Part shown: positions 35,179 to 47,337 of the stretch, piece by piece
Position numbering within the stretch: position 1 is the stretch's first letter
Layout of the letters: each line of letters begins with the position of its first letter
Assembly: GCA_001051155.2 (NCBI GenBank)
Contig: JYIP02000003.1
Span: forward strand, 620,001 to 684,000
Direction of reading: 5' to 3'
Length of the DNA stretch: 64,000 bases
DNA from: Chrysoporthe austroafricana
Lineage: Eukaryota > Ascomycota > Sordariomycetes > Diaporthales > Cryphonectriaceae
The notes under the pieces: generated by a model
What the model was told of the DNA's origin: nothing
Databases searched by the model: none
What the model saw: the letters and a program-made list of their open reading frames with translations, nothing else
Made by a program: the position numbers and the translations under genes

Positions 35179-37048
35179 ATGCATATCACCGCACTCTTAT
35201 TGCCGGCCCTGATCGGTGCTGCAGGCGTCCTAGCCACGGAAAACCCCCATAGACGCGCTGCCACCCTTCAGAGCAGAAGTCCCAAGAGCGCTCCCAAAGC
35301 ACGCCCCCAGAAGCGCGCGTCGGGCGACACCCCGAGCTTCTTGACCGCCAAGACAGAGAGTGAGGACACCTGGCAGGCCCGCCATGGGTACGTCTGGCTT
35401 ACACATATCGTCCAGGGTTTGCCGTCAATGGAACCGGCGTGCCAGAGGTGCACTTCGACCTGGGCGAGTCGTACGCTGGTCGCCTGCCCATCACCGGCTT
35501 GAACGTCACAAATGCCACGGCCAACGAGCTGTTCTTCTGGTTCTTCCCCTCCGAGAACCCACTCGCCAGCAATGAGATCGTCATCTGGCTGAACGGTGGC
35601 CCGGGATGCAGCTCCATGGACGGCCTGTTTCAGGAGAATGGACCTTTCCTGTGGCAGTCTGGCACGTATGAGCCGCAGCCAAACCCCTTTGCCTGGACCA
35701 ACCTGACCAACATGGTCTGGATCGATCAACCCGTAGGCACAGGTCTGTCATTGGCGGCCCCCGGGGCGCCGGCCCAGATAAAAGATGAGACCGATATTGC
35801 CGTTGACTTCGCCGGGTTTTGGAAGAACTTCATCGAGACTTTTGACATGGAGGGCTTCGATGTCTATCTCACCGGAGAATCATACGCGGGGATGTGTAAG
35901 TCTGACCCACACTATCAATACCCTCCTCGGAGGGTACAGGCTGCATCGGGAGTCATCCGAGGCCCTCAGCATGTGGTATTCGCGGGATAGCTCTTGAGTA
36001 TCCTACACAAGGAGGCGGGAATGCTGATATCTTGAGGTGCTTAGATGTGCCCTACATTGCCAGTTACTTCTTGGACCAGAACGATACGACGTACTACAAT
36101 GTGAAAGGGATTCAAATCAACGACCCTAGTATCGGGTCGGGCAGTGTACTCGAGGAGGCACCCGCCGTGCAGTTCCTAAACACCTGGAACGGCCTCCTAA
36201 ATCTCAATGACTCCTTCGTCGAGGCCATCAACGAGCGCGCCGAGGCCTGTGGCTATAATGCCTTCATGGACCTCGCCCTCACGTTCCCTCCGGCTGGCAA
36301 GTTCCCAGCCCCGACCTCCCTCGCCACCGGCAACGTCTCGCGGAACGACTGCGACGTGCTGGACGACATCTATCTCGCGGCCCTGTACGTGAACCCGTGC
36401 TTCAACCTCTACCACATCACCGACTTCTGCCCGTTCCTCTGGGACGAGCTCGGTTTCCCCTCCCTGGGAGACGGGCCCAACAACTACTTCAACCGGACGG
36501 ACGTCCAGGAGGCCCTGAACGTAGACCCACACGTCGACTACGCCATCTGCGGGGACGACACCCTGGGCCTGGAGAGCTCCCAGCCGTCCAGCTTCACGGT
36601 CCTGGGCGGGGTCGTAGAGCGCACGAACAACGTCATCGTCGGCAGCGGCAACCTGGACTACCTCATCATAACCAACGGCACGCTGGCCACCCTCAACAAC
36701 ATGACCTGGAACGGCGCCCAGGGCTTCTCCTCCTCGCCGTTCACCGACAAGTTCTTTGTGCCGTACAACCCGACCATCGGCGCTGCCATATACGAGACCC
36801 TCTCCCAGTCGGAGATCCCCACTGTGTCCGTGGGCCTGGTCGCAGGCGGCGGCTACTTCGGGACGACCCACACGGAGCGCGGCCTCACGTTCGTGACGGT
36901 GGACCTTGCCGGGCACGAGATTCCCCAGTACGTGCCGGGGGCCGCCTATAGGCAGTTAGAGTTCCTGCTAGGCCGGATTGACAGCCTGACTGAGATGGGG
37001 GACTTCACTACGCAGACGGGAAATTACACTGGCACCACGCCACTGTAA
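35179..37048 (+). CDS. secreted serine carboxypeptidase (S10 family)
   Basis: Three exons, 35179..35359, 35416..35895 and 36045..37048, encode 554 aa. The first intron (56 nt, donor GTGAGG, acceptor GTCCAG) joins FLTAKTE to [12 protein letters not shown]. The second (149 nt, GTAAGT..TTAG) joins GESYAGM to [10 protein letters not shown] signal peptide is visible (about 1-19), followed by a basic pro-region ending near QKRASG. The S10 catalytic triad is complete: Ser216 in GESYAG, Asp425 in GNLDYLI and His511 in GHEIPQY. The oxyanion and substrate-carboxylate block LNGGPGCSS and several N-glycosylation sites are present. The enzyme removes C-terminal residues from peptides at acidic pH, outside the cell or in the vacuole. 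No C-terminal GPI signal or TM helix is evident, so secretion is likely. Length and motifs indicate an active enzyme. Confidence 0.93.
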
Positions 37049-37952
37049 TGGGGCCAATCTAGCTAGCATAGCAGAGACGATGTTGAATAGTAGACAATTG
37101 ACTCTGGGGTTCTGCGGGCCATCTAAGCACAATGTTAGCGCAATGCACTCAAGTAACAAGCATCCATCGTAGACGAGACCCCGATGAGAGTGGAACCCCC
37201 TCTCACAACGCGTCTGGAGATCTATCTCGGGCCTTCGAGGACGACATATGGATTCTGCTCAGCTCGTACCGAAGGAAGTCAGCAGAGGAGCCGAACCGCA
37301 AGCTGTGTTTCTGTTCAAGCATTTCAGTGAGTGTTGCCTCTGCGATTCAACAGCAATGTGTTGGGCGAATGAAAGCGCGATGGTTTATAAAGTGGATTTG
37401 GTATTGAACACCATGGTATTGGTCAGGGCTAGGAAACGGACTGCGGCTCGGGGGGAAAAAAAGCATGGCATCGCGTCATAAAGACGAATCTCGGAGATCA
37501 AGACACGCATGATATCATGGAGATGTAACACGTGCCAGTATCCGGCTCTATTGAATTATTCCTATCCCTAGGAACTGAATATCGTCGCATAGAGCTTTTG
37601 CCGGGCTCTCATCGTAGCATCGCCGGTGTTGCCACGCCTGGCGGATGGACCACTTTGCCGAGCACGATCGAAAGATTCCATGTCCGCAGCAAGATCAAGT
37701 GTTGAAAGACCGGAGAACATTATCCGGGGAAGTGGGTCGATACTATTGCATGTCTTCCACTTAAGGCTGTAGCATAGCCGTTATGGGCTCCAACATTGAG
37801 CAGTTCGATTGGCGGCCCCGGAGGAACCGGCAGAGGTAACATGGCAAACGACGTGATGCCAGTCGTCATCATAGATCGAGCGATAATCTTTGACGTGACA
37901 TGATGCGGCCAAACAATTGCTGATATCGAGTGATGGGGCCAGTGCTAGACGC
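37049..37952. other. convergent intergenic region
   Basis: This is the shared 3' flank of the carboxypeptidase (+) and PNKP (-) genes. No gene is seen. Confidence 0.5.
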
Positions 37953-39502
37953 TCATACCCAGTACCGGTTCCAGTAGGTATAGTCATCCCTGGAGCCCCG
38001 AAACTTGAAGTCCACAGGCACGACTTCGGAAAATTTCTCGCTCGAGCTATTGGGCTCTTTGAACCTGCTGAAGAAGCTATTGAAAGCCAGCTTTGGTACA
38101 AGCTCCCTCGCCTCGGGATTCAGCTCCCCTACCATGGATCGGACGACATTGTTGTGCTCGGCGACGAGCAGTGGTGTCCGGAACCAAACACATCGAACAA
38201 ACGGCCGGAATTTTGACGTTTTTCGAATTGTGTTTTCCAGGTTGACCCATACCTTGCGCGTCTCCGGGTCCGGGTTGGTGTTATCGATCACAACTGATCT
38301 GCCGTGTAGGAGATGCTGCTTCGCCGCCTTGATGCAGTTATCTTTGCTCCTGAGGATGTCCTGATTCACCCTCTTGTAACCCAAGGGCTTCAGATAGGAC
38401 CAGTAGAAGGTGGACTTGCCCGCCCCCGGGGGCCCACAGAACACCACAATCTCGACGTCATACTTCTTCTTCCAGACGACGTCAGACGTCTCCGAGAACG
38501 AGTATGACGACGGATCGAAGTCTCTCTGGAAGTCTCTGGGCTGCTCGCCTAGAAAGAACTCCTCCGGGGTCGCGTACCGGATGCCGATGTTGTGGGCGAA
38601 GTTACGATCAGAACAGCTGAAGTCCTTGGACATGGCCTTCTTCCCGCCGGACGCAGGCTTCGCTATTCGACCGCCAGCGTCTCCGACGAAGAGGCTCGCC
38701 TGCTTGTCCACCTCTTCATCGGGCAGGCCGTAGTCCTGACACATGGTGTGCCACATTCCCATGCTTGGCTTTCGATAGACGTCCTTTTTAGTGGACGCGT
38801 AGATTGAGATCGGGATATCGAGCTCCGTGAGGATGGCGGTGACCTTCTGCTTCCACATGGGCAGGCGCTTGGGGTTTTTAGGGGTCTTGGGTCCCTTCAT
38901 CTTGGGGTCGCGCTCGCGGGGTTCGAGGGTGATCCCACCCTGGTTGGAGAAGATGAGGACCCTGTAGCCGTCCTCGTAGAGAGAGCGGAGCTTGGCAGGG
39001 ACGGAATGGTCCCACCATTTCCAGTCGGCGGCATCGTCGCCAAACTTCTTGCCGGAGACGGTGGTGACAAGGGTGCCGTCGAGATCAAAAGCGGCGATCT
39101 TCGGCCTCTTCACGGATGGATCTTCGGCGCCGTACTTGTTGGATATGCGGTACTGACCGGTGAGGACGGTCGGCGCCTTGGCGTCCGTAGGAAGCTCGGC
39201 CCAGGAGACCTGGGCTTCAATCTTGGGCTTCTGGGAGGCGGGGGTGAAGAAGTTGGCAACTGTACTCTCTGCACATTGGAATTAGGTCAGCCAGCGAGTT
39301 TAACAAGCCCTCGGGAGGGATTGGCAGCCATGCTGCTGTAGCAAATAGGATAAGAGGGGTGGTCTTTGTGATGGATGTATCAAGGGGGGCAGGGGCTGAG
39401 AATACTTGTGACGTTGCTCTGGATCTGGACTTTTCGTTTGAGAGGTGGGGGCGAGATGGAGGGCTCGTCGCCATCATCTGCAGGCCGTTTCGAGGGAGGC
39501 AT
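37953..39502 (-). CDS. pnk1: bifunctional polynucleotide kinase 3'-phosphatase
   Basis: Two exons, 39406..39502 and 37953..39268, encode 470 aa. The 137-nt intron has donor GTATTC and acceptor GTGCAG and joins SNVTK to STVANFF. The N-terminal region (1-84) is basic with a short putative nuclear signal (PPPLKRKV). The HAD-type phosphatase domain carries FDLDGTL (nucleophile Asp94, Asp96), FSNQGGI and FVGDAGGR (about 226-233). The kinase domain has the Walker A P-loop GPPGAGKST (311-319) and DNTNPDPETR. The enzyme removes 3'-phosphates and adds 5'-phosphates at DNA breaks to make ligatable ends in the nucleus, for single-strand break and base excision repair. All key residues are visible. The fungal form lacks an obvious FHA domain, as expected. 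An 18-bp x3 tandem repeat lies about 185-240 bp upstream. Confidence 0.95.
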
Positions 39503-41495
39503 TGTGGTGTATTGTCGACTATGGACCTGAACCTGAGGTTGGTAGACCCTGATACTGAGATCACGACGGGAATAGATGCTACACAAGACGGGGAGACAAG
39601 ATGGGGTGTGAAAAAAGGCATGTCGCCATGTTGTGGTTGTCAGGCAGAGAGGAAGGCTCAGCGATGGCATCAGTAGGGACGTCGCGCTGGAGTCGTGTTG
39701 GAGACTGGAGTCGTGTTGGAGACTGGAGTCGTGTTGGAGACGCGGTTCACATTCACATGTCCAGTGACGTGAACCAGGGCCGGGATGTACCCCAGTACGC
39801 TGCCGGTCCTGCAGCTCCACGCCAGCTGTCAGCCAGCTGCCTTTGGGCGCCGCCTACCGTATCCTCCTGATTTCACCAATCTGAACATCAGCACCCTGTG
39901 CAGAATTGGGTGCATCTGGCGCTGCGCGCTGAGGAGGTCTCGACAGCACTAAACTCGCTCCTCAAGCCTGTCATGGTGCCGGGACATATCTCCTAGGGCT
40001 GGAGCAGGGAGGCAGCCAGACAGGCAGATTATGGCTGGCGAAACTCGTCTTGTGCGAGGCCTGGCAAGGTGGACAGCTACCCGTGCAGGAAGGACGATAC
40101 GAAAGCCCGCTGGACCCGGGATCGACAAACCATGAGCTCAGCTGAGATATGCAGGCGTGAGAGGGCGACGCCTCCATGTCTCAGGCCGAGGAGGCGTACG
40201 CGCCATACCAGCCCGTATTCACGGGCACGCTCGAAAGGACGCTGCAGGGCAATCTCAATTCCTGGGGAGCTTCGGGGTATCCCGCAGGCACTCACGTGGC
40301 ACCCTATCCCAGTGCGGAGTATGATCTTCGGATGGCGACGATGCCTGTGCATATGTGGTACATGGTATGCAGGCGTGGCAGGCTATACTTGGGCTGTTCG
40401 GACAAGCGGTTGTTGATGGGTGGGCGACAGGTGTCCGAGGTAGGGCTGCAGGCGCGCCACGCCGGGGACGTGATGATACACGGGCACGAACGGGCAATAT
40501 CGGGGAGACCTGCCATTATGTGTGGCCAAACGCGGAATACGACACTGCCCTCATCCTTTCCCGAGTTGTCAGCCTTCGCGTGATGTTCCCCTGGGCGTGG
40601 GTTGGGGTTGAGAAGAGGTCCTGCGTGTGTTTCGGGTGCTCGAGGGCGCAGCGCTGCACGGTTGGCAGAGAAGAAATTTTATTACAGCATAAAATGACGT
40701 CTTCAGGGTTAGGATCCCTTATCAGAGCGTACTGGTTTCCGTTTTCGAGGTGCAGCAGTGGCAATGCGGGGAGCACCGCTGGCGTGGAACGTGTGGGTCG
40801 ATGTGGGTGGAAAATGGCGTGTTTTGAGGCCCTGCCCACTGCCTGGCTGCTTTTTCACAGCGGCTTGGGGGGCATGGGGGAGCCTCCGGAGTTCGGAGCT
40901 GTGGCCCTCCCCCAGCGGTGGTGTGCGCTGGAGCATGCTGCATGCGTCCTGGCTGCCCTGTGAATGGGTGAATTTTCCCCGCCAAGGCTGCCGCCAGATA
41001 GTGCCTTGCAGTACCTGGGGGCTCCGATCCAGCAGGCCTCGGGGGCGCCTAGGGGCCTGAGCAGCCTGGAGAACCTTGCACTGGCATGCTTGGGTCGTTT
41101 GCAGATTTTGGGGAAGCGGTTCCCACGGGCCACCTGCAAGCTTGTGATTTTCAATCCTGGGCTCTCAACCACAAACTCCGCAGCAAAGTTGGAGGATCCG
41201 AAAAGCACCGGCGCCGATTTATCTCCTCGAGTCCCGACCTCCTCCTCCTCCTCCTCCTTCTCCCACCTAACCCGTCCTCTACCTCTCACTCCTCGACCTC
41301 TCGTCGCCCCAGCCCCTACATCTTCATCCACCGTCGGCCTATATTCTCCTCTCTGCTTGTCCATCGTCCTCTCGACACCCCCGTACACCAGGTCCCAGAC
41401 TGTGAATATCATCGTGCTTATCAGTACACCCTCATCCCGTCCGCTCCGAAGCCACCACCACCACAGGACAGGCCAACCTCCGTCCGCGCCGAGGA
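39503..41495. other. intergenic between PNKP and KGD4
   Basis: It holds the PNKP promoter, an 18-bp tandem repeat and the KGD4 upstream region. An open frame of 135 codons with an ATG at 40176 (+) has no recognised family and is not supported. Confidence 0.45.
39687..39740. repeat. tandem repeat, 18 bp x 3
   Basis: Three identical 18-bp units (CTGGAGTCGTGTTGGAGA) stand head to tail at 39687, 39705 and 39723, in the upstream region of the PNKP gene. Confidence 0.95.
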
Positions 41496-41550
41496 ACAGC
41501 ACAGCACAGCACAGCACAGCACAGCACAGCACAGCACAGCACAGCACAGC
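41496..41550. repeat. (ACAGC)11 microsatellite
   Basis: Eleven perfect ACAGC units end 45 bp before the KGD4 start codon, so they are probably in its promoter or 5' leader. The repeat number is likely to vary between strains. Confidence 0.93.
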
Positions 41551-41595
41551 ACAATATCGCCCAGGCAGGCCTTTCTCCACAGCAACAGACTCAAG

Positions 41596-42061
41596 ATGTT
41601 TGCAACCAGGATACTGCGCCAGGCTGCCGCCCATGCCGAGCGCGTCCCCTCCATCCAGTTCATCGGAAAGCGCACCATTCCTTGTACGTCCTCAGATCCC
41701 CATGTCCCGTGTGTCTGGAGCCTGTACTGACCATATCCTAGCCGCTGTGGACCACACCCCCCAGCCTCATCCTGCCTCCCCTTCGCGCTCCCTCCCAGAG
41801 GGCTTCGCCGACCAGACCTCCCACGCCTCCTTCTCCGAGTATCGCCAGCGCTCTCAGCAGTATGGCCCCCTCCGGAATACTTGGGTCCGCACCGCAGAGA
41901 CCGGCATAGGAGCCGCCCCTGCTGCTGCCCTCCCGTCCATCAACCCCGGCAAGGGCATCTTCTTCGACCGCGATGAGCTTCCCGCCCGCTTCAGGCGGAG
42001 CGTCTGGTCGGCCGAGGAGATCGAGGCCATCGAGAGCGGCGGCGCCTCTATCGCGGCATGA
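41596..42061 (+). CDS. KGD4: 2-oxoglutarate dehydrogenase complex subunit 4 (KGD4/YMR31), mitochondrial
   Basis: Two exons, 41596..41683 and 41742..42061, encode 135 aa. The 58-nt intron (GTACGT, branch CTGAC, TAG) joins KRTIP to SAVDHTP. The N-terminus is a mitochondrial presequence-like stretch (MFATRILRQAAAHAERVPSI). The diagnostic parts are FIGKRTIP near the N-terminus and the C-terminal LPARFRRSVWSAEEIEAIES followed by GGA. The yeast protein has the same layout, with FVGTRHP and LPARFR..ELESINSGGA. In yeast Kgd4/Ymr31 (human MRPS36) recruits the E3 component, dihydrolipoamide dehydrogenase, to the 2-oxoglutarate dehydrogenase core in the mitochondrial matrix. It was first reported as a small-subunit ribosomal protein. 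Length is normal. The family assignment is from memory of the yeast protein but the C-terminal match is strong. Confidence 0.9.
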
Positions 42062-45000
42062 GGGCCTCCGGCACGCTTCGACTATCAACTTCGGATCTGG
42101 CTGAGCAGAGAGGGGAAGAGAAGCACAGGGCTGGGTGATCATCCTTAACGTTTTGACTAGCAGGGTGCCTACGGGGCCACGCAGGATCGGGGCGACGAGC
42201 TGGTCGTGGCGAGCCGAGCAGGGACGTAGGCGTAACCTGATCCCGGTTGGGGCTGGGAGGGGAAGCTGCCGTGGTCACCTAGCACTCCTGTGCCTCAGCG
42301 GCCCCTTGAGACGTCACTTCGCGGTACCACGCAAGACTGCCCCCATAGGTCGCAGCTGTGTTTGATTATCAGTGGACTCGGGCAGGTCTTCCACTGCAGG
42401 AGAGGGTCAGGCGTTTTGAGGATATCACCAAAATAGGACTCTGCCCTTCTGCACAACTAGATCACTGCCTTCTTCTTGAGAACTCTGCCATGTTATGTGT
42501 GACGTCGTCCTGCCCCTGAGGATATTGCGCACTGCCTTCTTCCCGTACACGAGTGAGCCCTCGTCGGAACCTGCCCGGTCCAAGACTCGGTGCCCAGTAC
42601 CACGCGGATAAGCTGTCAAGACTTGGCCGACCCCAGAACAAAGGTCACCTCCCAGGGGCAGCCAAACATGGTCATCGTAATCACTCGCAAGCTCGTCTCA
42701 ACCCAGATCAGTACTTGCTCTCTGGGCAGATCTTGGATTGATTTGAGTTGGTTGATATGTTGATTTCGCGTATCTCTATTCTTGCCGTTTCTCTCCAGCA
42801 GCACGTTGCAACACTCTCGCATCTGTCGTATATTCGATCATCCTTAGGCCGGACCGCGGAAGGAGACCGGGGTTCAGGCGCATGCTGCTATCAAGCCGCC
42901 CATTTGGGATTCTTTTCACGGTCGAAAGACAAACACGTGAACGGTCCTAGATTTTGGGCTGACCGGAACTCCAAGACCGGTACGGAGGTGCGAGTGAAAA
43001 CTAAAGATCAAGAAGCGGCGCCGTTCACTGCCCGGCTCCTCTGGCGGACTGCTCGACCGCCATCGAGGATCCAGCGATCCTCCTTCTGACTTGTCCACAC
43101 TGCAATGCTGGAGTGGCTGGAGCGCCTGGTGCCTTGTTGGGTATTCCAGCACTGCCCTCAGAGCTCAAAGAGAAGCGTCACGTTTCGTATCGCGTGGCTG
43201 TCAGTTCACAGTAGCAAGTCCAAGAGTAAGCGCCGTTGATCGTGATATCAACCCAGTTGGGACCCAAGTCCAGCATGGAGAGTCATTCCCACTGTACCAC
43301 CGACGGTGGACACCCAACCAGGTGGTGACCGGATCCCCAGACGCGACCGAGCGAACGAACCAGCCATCAGACTCAAAGAGCGGCGAGCTGGATGGACTGG
43401 GAGTCGGCCGCCGCGGCTGTGTGTATCGTCAGCGCAAGGGACGAGTAGTAGGAATGGTCATATCTGCGATCACAGCAACTCGCATGATACTGAGAAGTCC
43501 GGCTCGACCTGTCGCCGGGCTCGTCCTCCACGCTGGCATGCTTTACTCACTTGGATGTCCTGTTCACCTGCCCCAGCGCGTGATGCGGGCGTATACCCAG
43601 GCGGACGGCCATCTCTGGGCACGTAGACGTACGGCTGAGCCAAACAAGATTCTCGAGCCGTCCGAGACTGACCCCTGGCCGATATATTAGGCTGACGTAC
43701 GTCGCAGTATGTCTACAACGTAGGGCGTTCCCATCCAGCCGGGGTTGCTCTCTCTATTCGAGAGCTGCGACAGCCGAGCAGTGAACTGCCGAGGGCAGCG
43801 CCCACAGCCCTGGGCGACTACAGAACGACAGCGACGAGAATGAGAATCCCCTTGGAGACGTTGACCAGGCCGGATACATCACCGGTGGCACACCCAACGA
43901 AGGCAGGCACCTGATGGATACTATGCCGTCTCTGCTGCGCATGAAAAGACGTGCTGGTCTATTCCCAAGACCTCAGGCAAAGCCGTGCCCACTCTGCCCT
44001 TGCAGTGGAGGCAACGGCTGGTCCTTGTATCCATGCAGCTATCCTCGGCCGACCAGGCCATGATCAGCCCTGCTGTTTGGTACCGAGCGACATTGCCTCC
44101 AGGTCCTCCAGGTACATAGTAAGCCACGAGGACAGTCCAATACCCACAGTGCGCAGATGCCTCGTTCGCAGCCCACGGCAGCTGGTCTCGTGCGCCGGGG
44201 TCGCCCTGATTTGCCACAAGGTCTTCGGAGGATGGCAGCTGGGCGTCGATGATTTGCTCGCCCAGCTCGGCTCGCGGCATCGAAGGATTCCCTCTGCATG
44301 GAAGGGTGACGGACAGACGCGGGGCCCCGGGATTCTGGGGATGCGGGACGGGCGATTGGAGCAATGCAGGTGCCGCTGGTGGTGTGGTGAGGCCTGCCTG
44401 GCCTGGTGCGGCCTGCCATGCTACTATAGTACTACAATATACCCATAGTATGTGCGCAGGCGGGAGGAGGCGACCCATGCTGCCATGGGTCGGTCCAAGT
44501 CTTCTGCGCCCGCTCCTTTGTGGCCACGGGCCACCTCAGCTCGACTCACGTACTATGTAGCCAGCATGACCAGCCGTGCCAGCCAACGGCTGCCGCCGCC
44601 GCCCGCACGACGCTGTTTCTGTCCCAAACACGGGCAGTGAAACAAGGCCAATGCTGTGCTGCCTGCCACCAGCCAGCCCAGCTGCCTGCGCAGAGTCGGA
44701 TCGCAGGAGCACCTCCTGTCGACCCTTCTCGGCCCAGGAAGCGCTGCGAGGAAGGCGTCCTGTCCTGCCGCCCAGGGTGGAGGGGTGGCGAGCTGCAGGA
44801 GGAGCCAGAGATCGACGCGATGCTTCAACGTTTTTGGTTGGCCGGATCAGGCCCGGCTTGGGGGAACTAATGCATCTCGACTATTCTCATGAAACGTGTC
44901 GTCCATCTCTGCGCGGTGGGGGAGCACTGTACTGCCATAGTATGGTACTATAGTAGATCGCCGGTCACATTTTCCGTTCGAGAAGGAAAGGGGCCGATTC

Positions 45001-45243
45001 TGCTGCAGATCTGGGAGAGCTATCATGGGCTATCACGAACCGTCCGCCTTCTCGCCTTACCGTGCCGTCTAGAAGATAATCGGGGCTCTTTCTCGAACCG
45101 TCGACGAAGCATCCTGGATCATGGCACACCAGGCTCACTACTGGTAGCTGGGCTGTGTCACGTCATGTCGTGACACGACATGCATCCTGATGCTCGAGAG
45201 CGTCCAGCACGAGGGTCAGCCCAGAAGTGAGTTACCATAGTAT

Positions 45244-45342
45244 TATGGTACAAGGCCGTGTAAGTAGACGGACCGACTGGGGCGACACGGCGGCAGGAGG
45301 ACCAGCAGGGTCGACAGGGGAATAGCTGTGGACAAAGCTGGC
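45244..45342 (-). repeat. 99-bp inverted repeat, left arm
   Basis: Its reverse complement is identical over 99 bp to 47239..47337. Beyond the repeat the flanks are still partly similar (both continue to ACTCACTTCT after a short variable palindromic stretch), so the homologous unit is somewhat longer. Confidence 0.92.
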
Positions 45343-47238
45343 CACTCGACAGCCCGCTGCCCAAGTACGTCTGTACATACAGAGCAATCTGGTTTTGGTT
45401 TAACTCTATTAATCGGTCCGTTCTACCTTTCAGGCGCCAATCCCGCCCCTGGTCGGCAAGACCAGCGGGAAGGCCTAAGTACCGACCGTTGACATGGCGG
45501 CAAGCCACCTACTAGGGTCGTGTTGAAGCCCTCCTGGCCCTCCTGGCCCTCGGCACGACTCGGGTCTCGCTGCCCGGCCAGGACGTGGATCCTTCCAGTG
45601 CGCTCGTGGTCCGGTGAGCCGTCGCTTGTGCCCCTGCGCCCGTGAGGCCACCTGCAACCTCTACGGCGGCGTGCGAGGCGGCGAAGGCCTCTCTCTGAAC
45701 TTACCTCGCGCGTGCCCGACGCAATCACGTCCGTCGAGAGGTTGGAAGAAAGATCATCCGTCCACCGCCTCGGGGTGGAGACGGGCCATCTGTAGTGGCA
45801 GCTTGGCCGCGGTCCGCTGCTCCAGATTGTCTCCCCAGTTTCTCCGTCTCTGAAAAACCTGGAGACGAACTCGAGAGCGGGCACCGCCGGGGTGGGCGCT
45901 GATCAGCGGTCGAGGTCGCGAGCTGGACGTCGCAATTGGCTCGGCGTCTTTGTGGGGTTTCTTGTGGGAAGGTGAGACAACAGGTACTACTGTATGGTTA
46001 AGTAAGAGGGCATGAGCATGTGGGAATGGATCCCTATCTCGCCCAGCCGGACCCGACATCTCGATGCTATGGTACCATCCCAGCTCCACCGGGACAGCGG
46101 CCTGCAGACCTGACTGACTGGTTCCGACCCACCGTCTCCAGGCGCCCACCCTCCTTCTCCATACTCCAGTCTTGTCTCTCCACGGGGCACGCCGACATCT
46201 TGGGGAGACGGATCCAGCTCCTCGGTACAGTCCTAGAGGCACATGACCTCTTCACAGCTGTGGGCGGCTGCCATCTTCTTTGTTCTTATTTTCTCCCGCC
46301 TGGATGCTACACCACGGCTCCATCTTAACTTTCCACGTCTCCGGGAAAGGTCAGGTAGATATGGCCGGCACCCTACGTCATTCAGGAGACAAGGTGCGGA
46401 AATGGGCAGCCCGGCGAGGAAGACGGTGGGGACGACTGCGGGAGTCAGACAGCGGAGCATGTCGCCCTCCCACACCCGGCCCCGGCACAGTTTTTTCTTT
46501 TTCTCTCATAGTCGTGTGCGGGTATTTCAGTACAGAAATCAGGCAGGCCTCGTGGTGTGGCTTGGGGGGCGACCAGCCCGGGGAAGGCTGGTCCTCACTC
46601 CATTGGCTCGCCTGGCAGCCGGCGTCTTGACGGCGTGGCGTCTCTCGCAGCCGTCGGCTCGCCGGGCGTGATCGTCTCCTCATGGATGACTTCTTCTGCT
46701 CCGTGCTACTTCTCTGGTACCATCGTAGCTCCCGAGTCGCGGCTTGCTATGCGTGCAGATGCCGCCGGATCCTTCTGCAACGCTATGCCCGCAGGAGACA
46801 TCCCCCCCCCCGGGCGCAATGTCCAGCATGACAGCTGGGTCCCGTCCCCCTTGGCCTGCTGTGAAGCTCGCCTGGATGCGGGTCTCCACAGGCATCCTGT
46901 CCGTTCCTCCTTCGCGGCAGGGCCGCTGAGGTTCACGAGAGTCCGCCGGCCGTCTCTGGCCACAGTTGCCCGAGATGTAAGCAGTCACCAAGTCCCTCGT
47001 GTTGTCTCCTGTTGCTGGTCAGCAGGTGAACAAATCCTTTGCCAACAAGATTCGCCGTCGAGGTTCCGTGAGTCGGTCATCTGCCCGCCCTTAGTTCTTA
47101 TGGCTCCTTTGCCTCGCGAGCACGCACACATCCTGGCAGGTCTGGCCATCCAGGATCGTCAACACATGTCACACCCAGCGCGCCCGGGGCCCCTTGAGCG
47201 CATAGCTGACTCCACCGGCGTCGACGTCTATTACGGGA

Positions 47239-47337
47239 GCCAGCTTTGTCCACAGCTATTCCCCTGTCGACCCTGCTGGTCCTCCTGCCGCCGTGTCGCC
47301 CCAGTCGGTCCGTCTACTTACACGGCCTTGTACCATA
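47239..47337 (+). repeat. 99-bp inverted repeat, right arm
   Basis: This is the partner of 45244..45342 in opposite orientation, about 1.9 kb away. It ends in TACCATA, overlapping the dispersed TACCATAGTA motif. Confidence 0.92.

Noticed and set aside
40176..40583. 135-codon plus-strand frame with ATG
   Set aside because: The peptide shows no known family, no splice continuation and no regular amino-acid pattern; not enough to call a gene.
41421..41553. possible CRISPR-like or structured repeat at the ACAGC array
   Set aside because: It is a simple 5-bp microsatellite with no spacers, in a eukaryotic genome.
40855..41634. 259-codon minus-strand frame containing a run of AVLCC repeats
   Set aside because: The repeats are only the translation of the ACAGC microsatellite on the opposite strand; it is antisense to KGD4.
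40964..42061. 365-codon open frame (+) overlapping KGD4
   Set aside because: Only its last part coincides with the KGD4 second exon. The rest is Ser/Pro-rich and reads through the ACAGC repeat and the intron.
43091..43690. 199-codon plus-strand frame
   Set aside because: It starts at TTG, has no recognised motif and lies in GC-rich DNA where such frames occur by chance.
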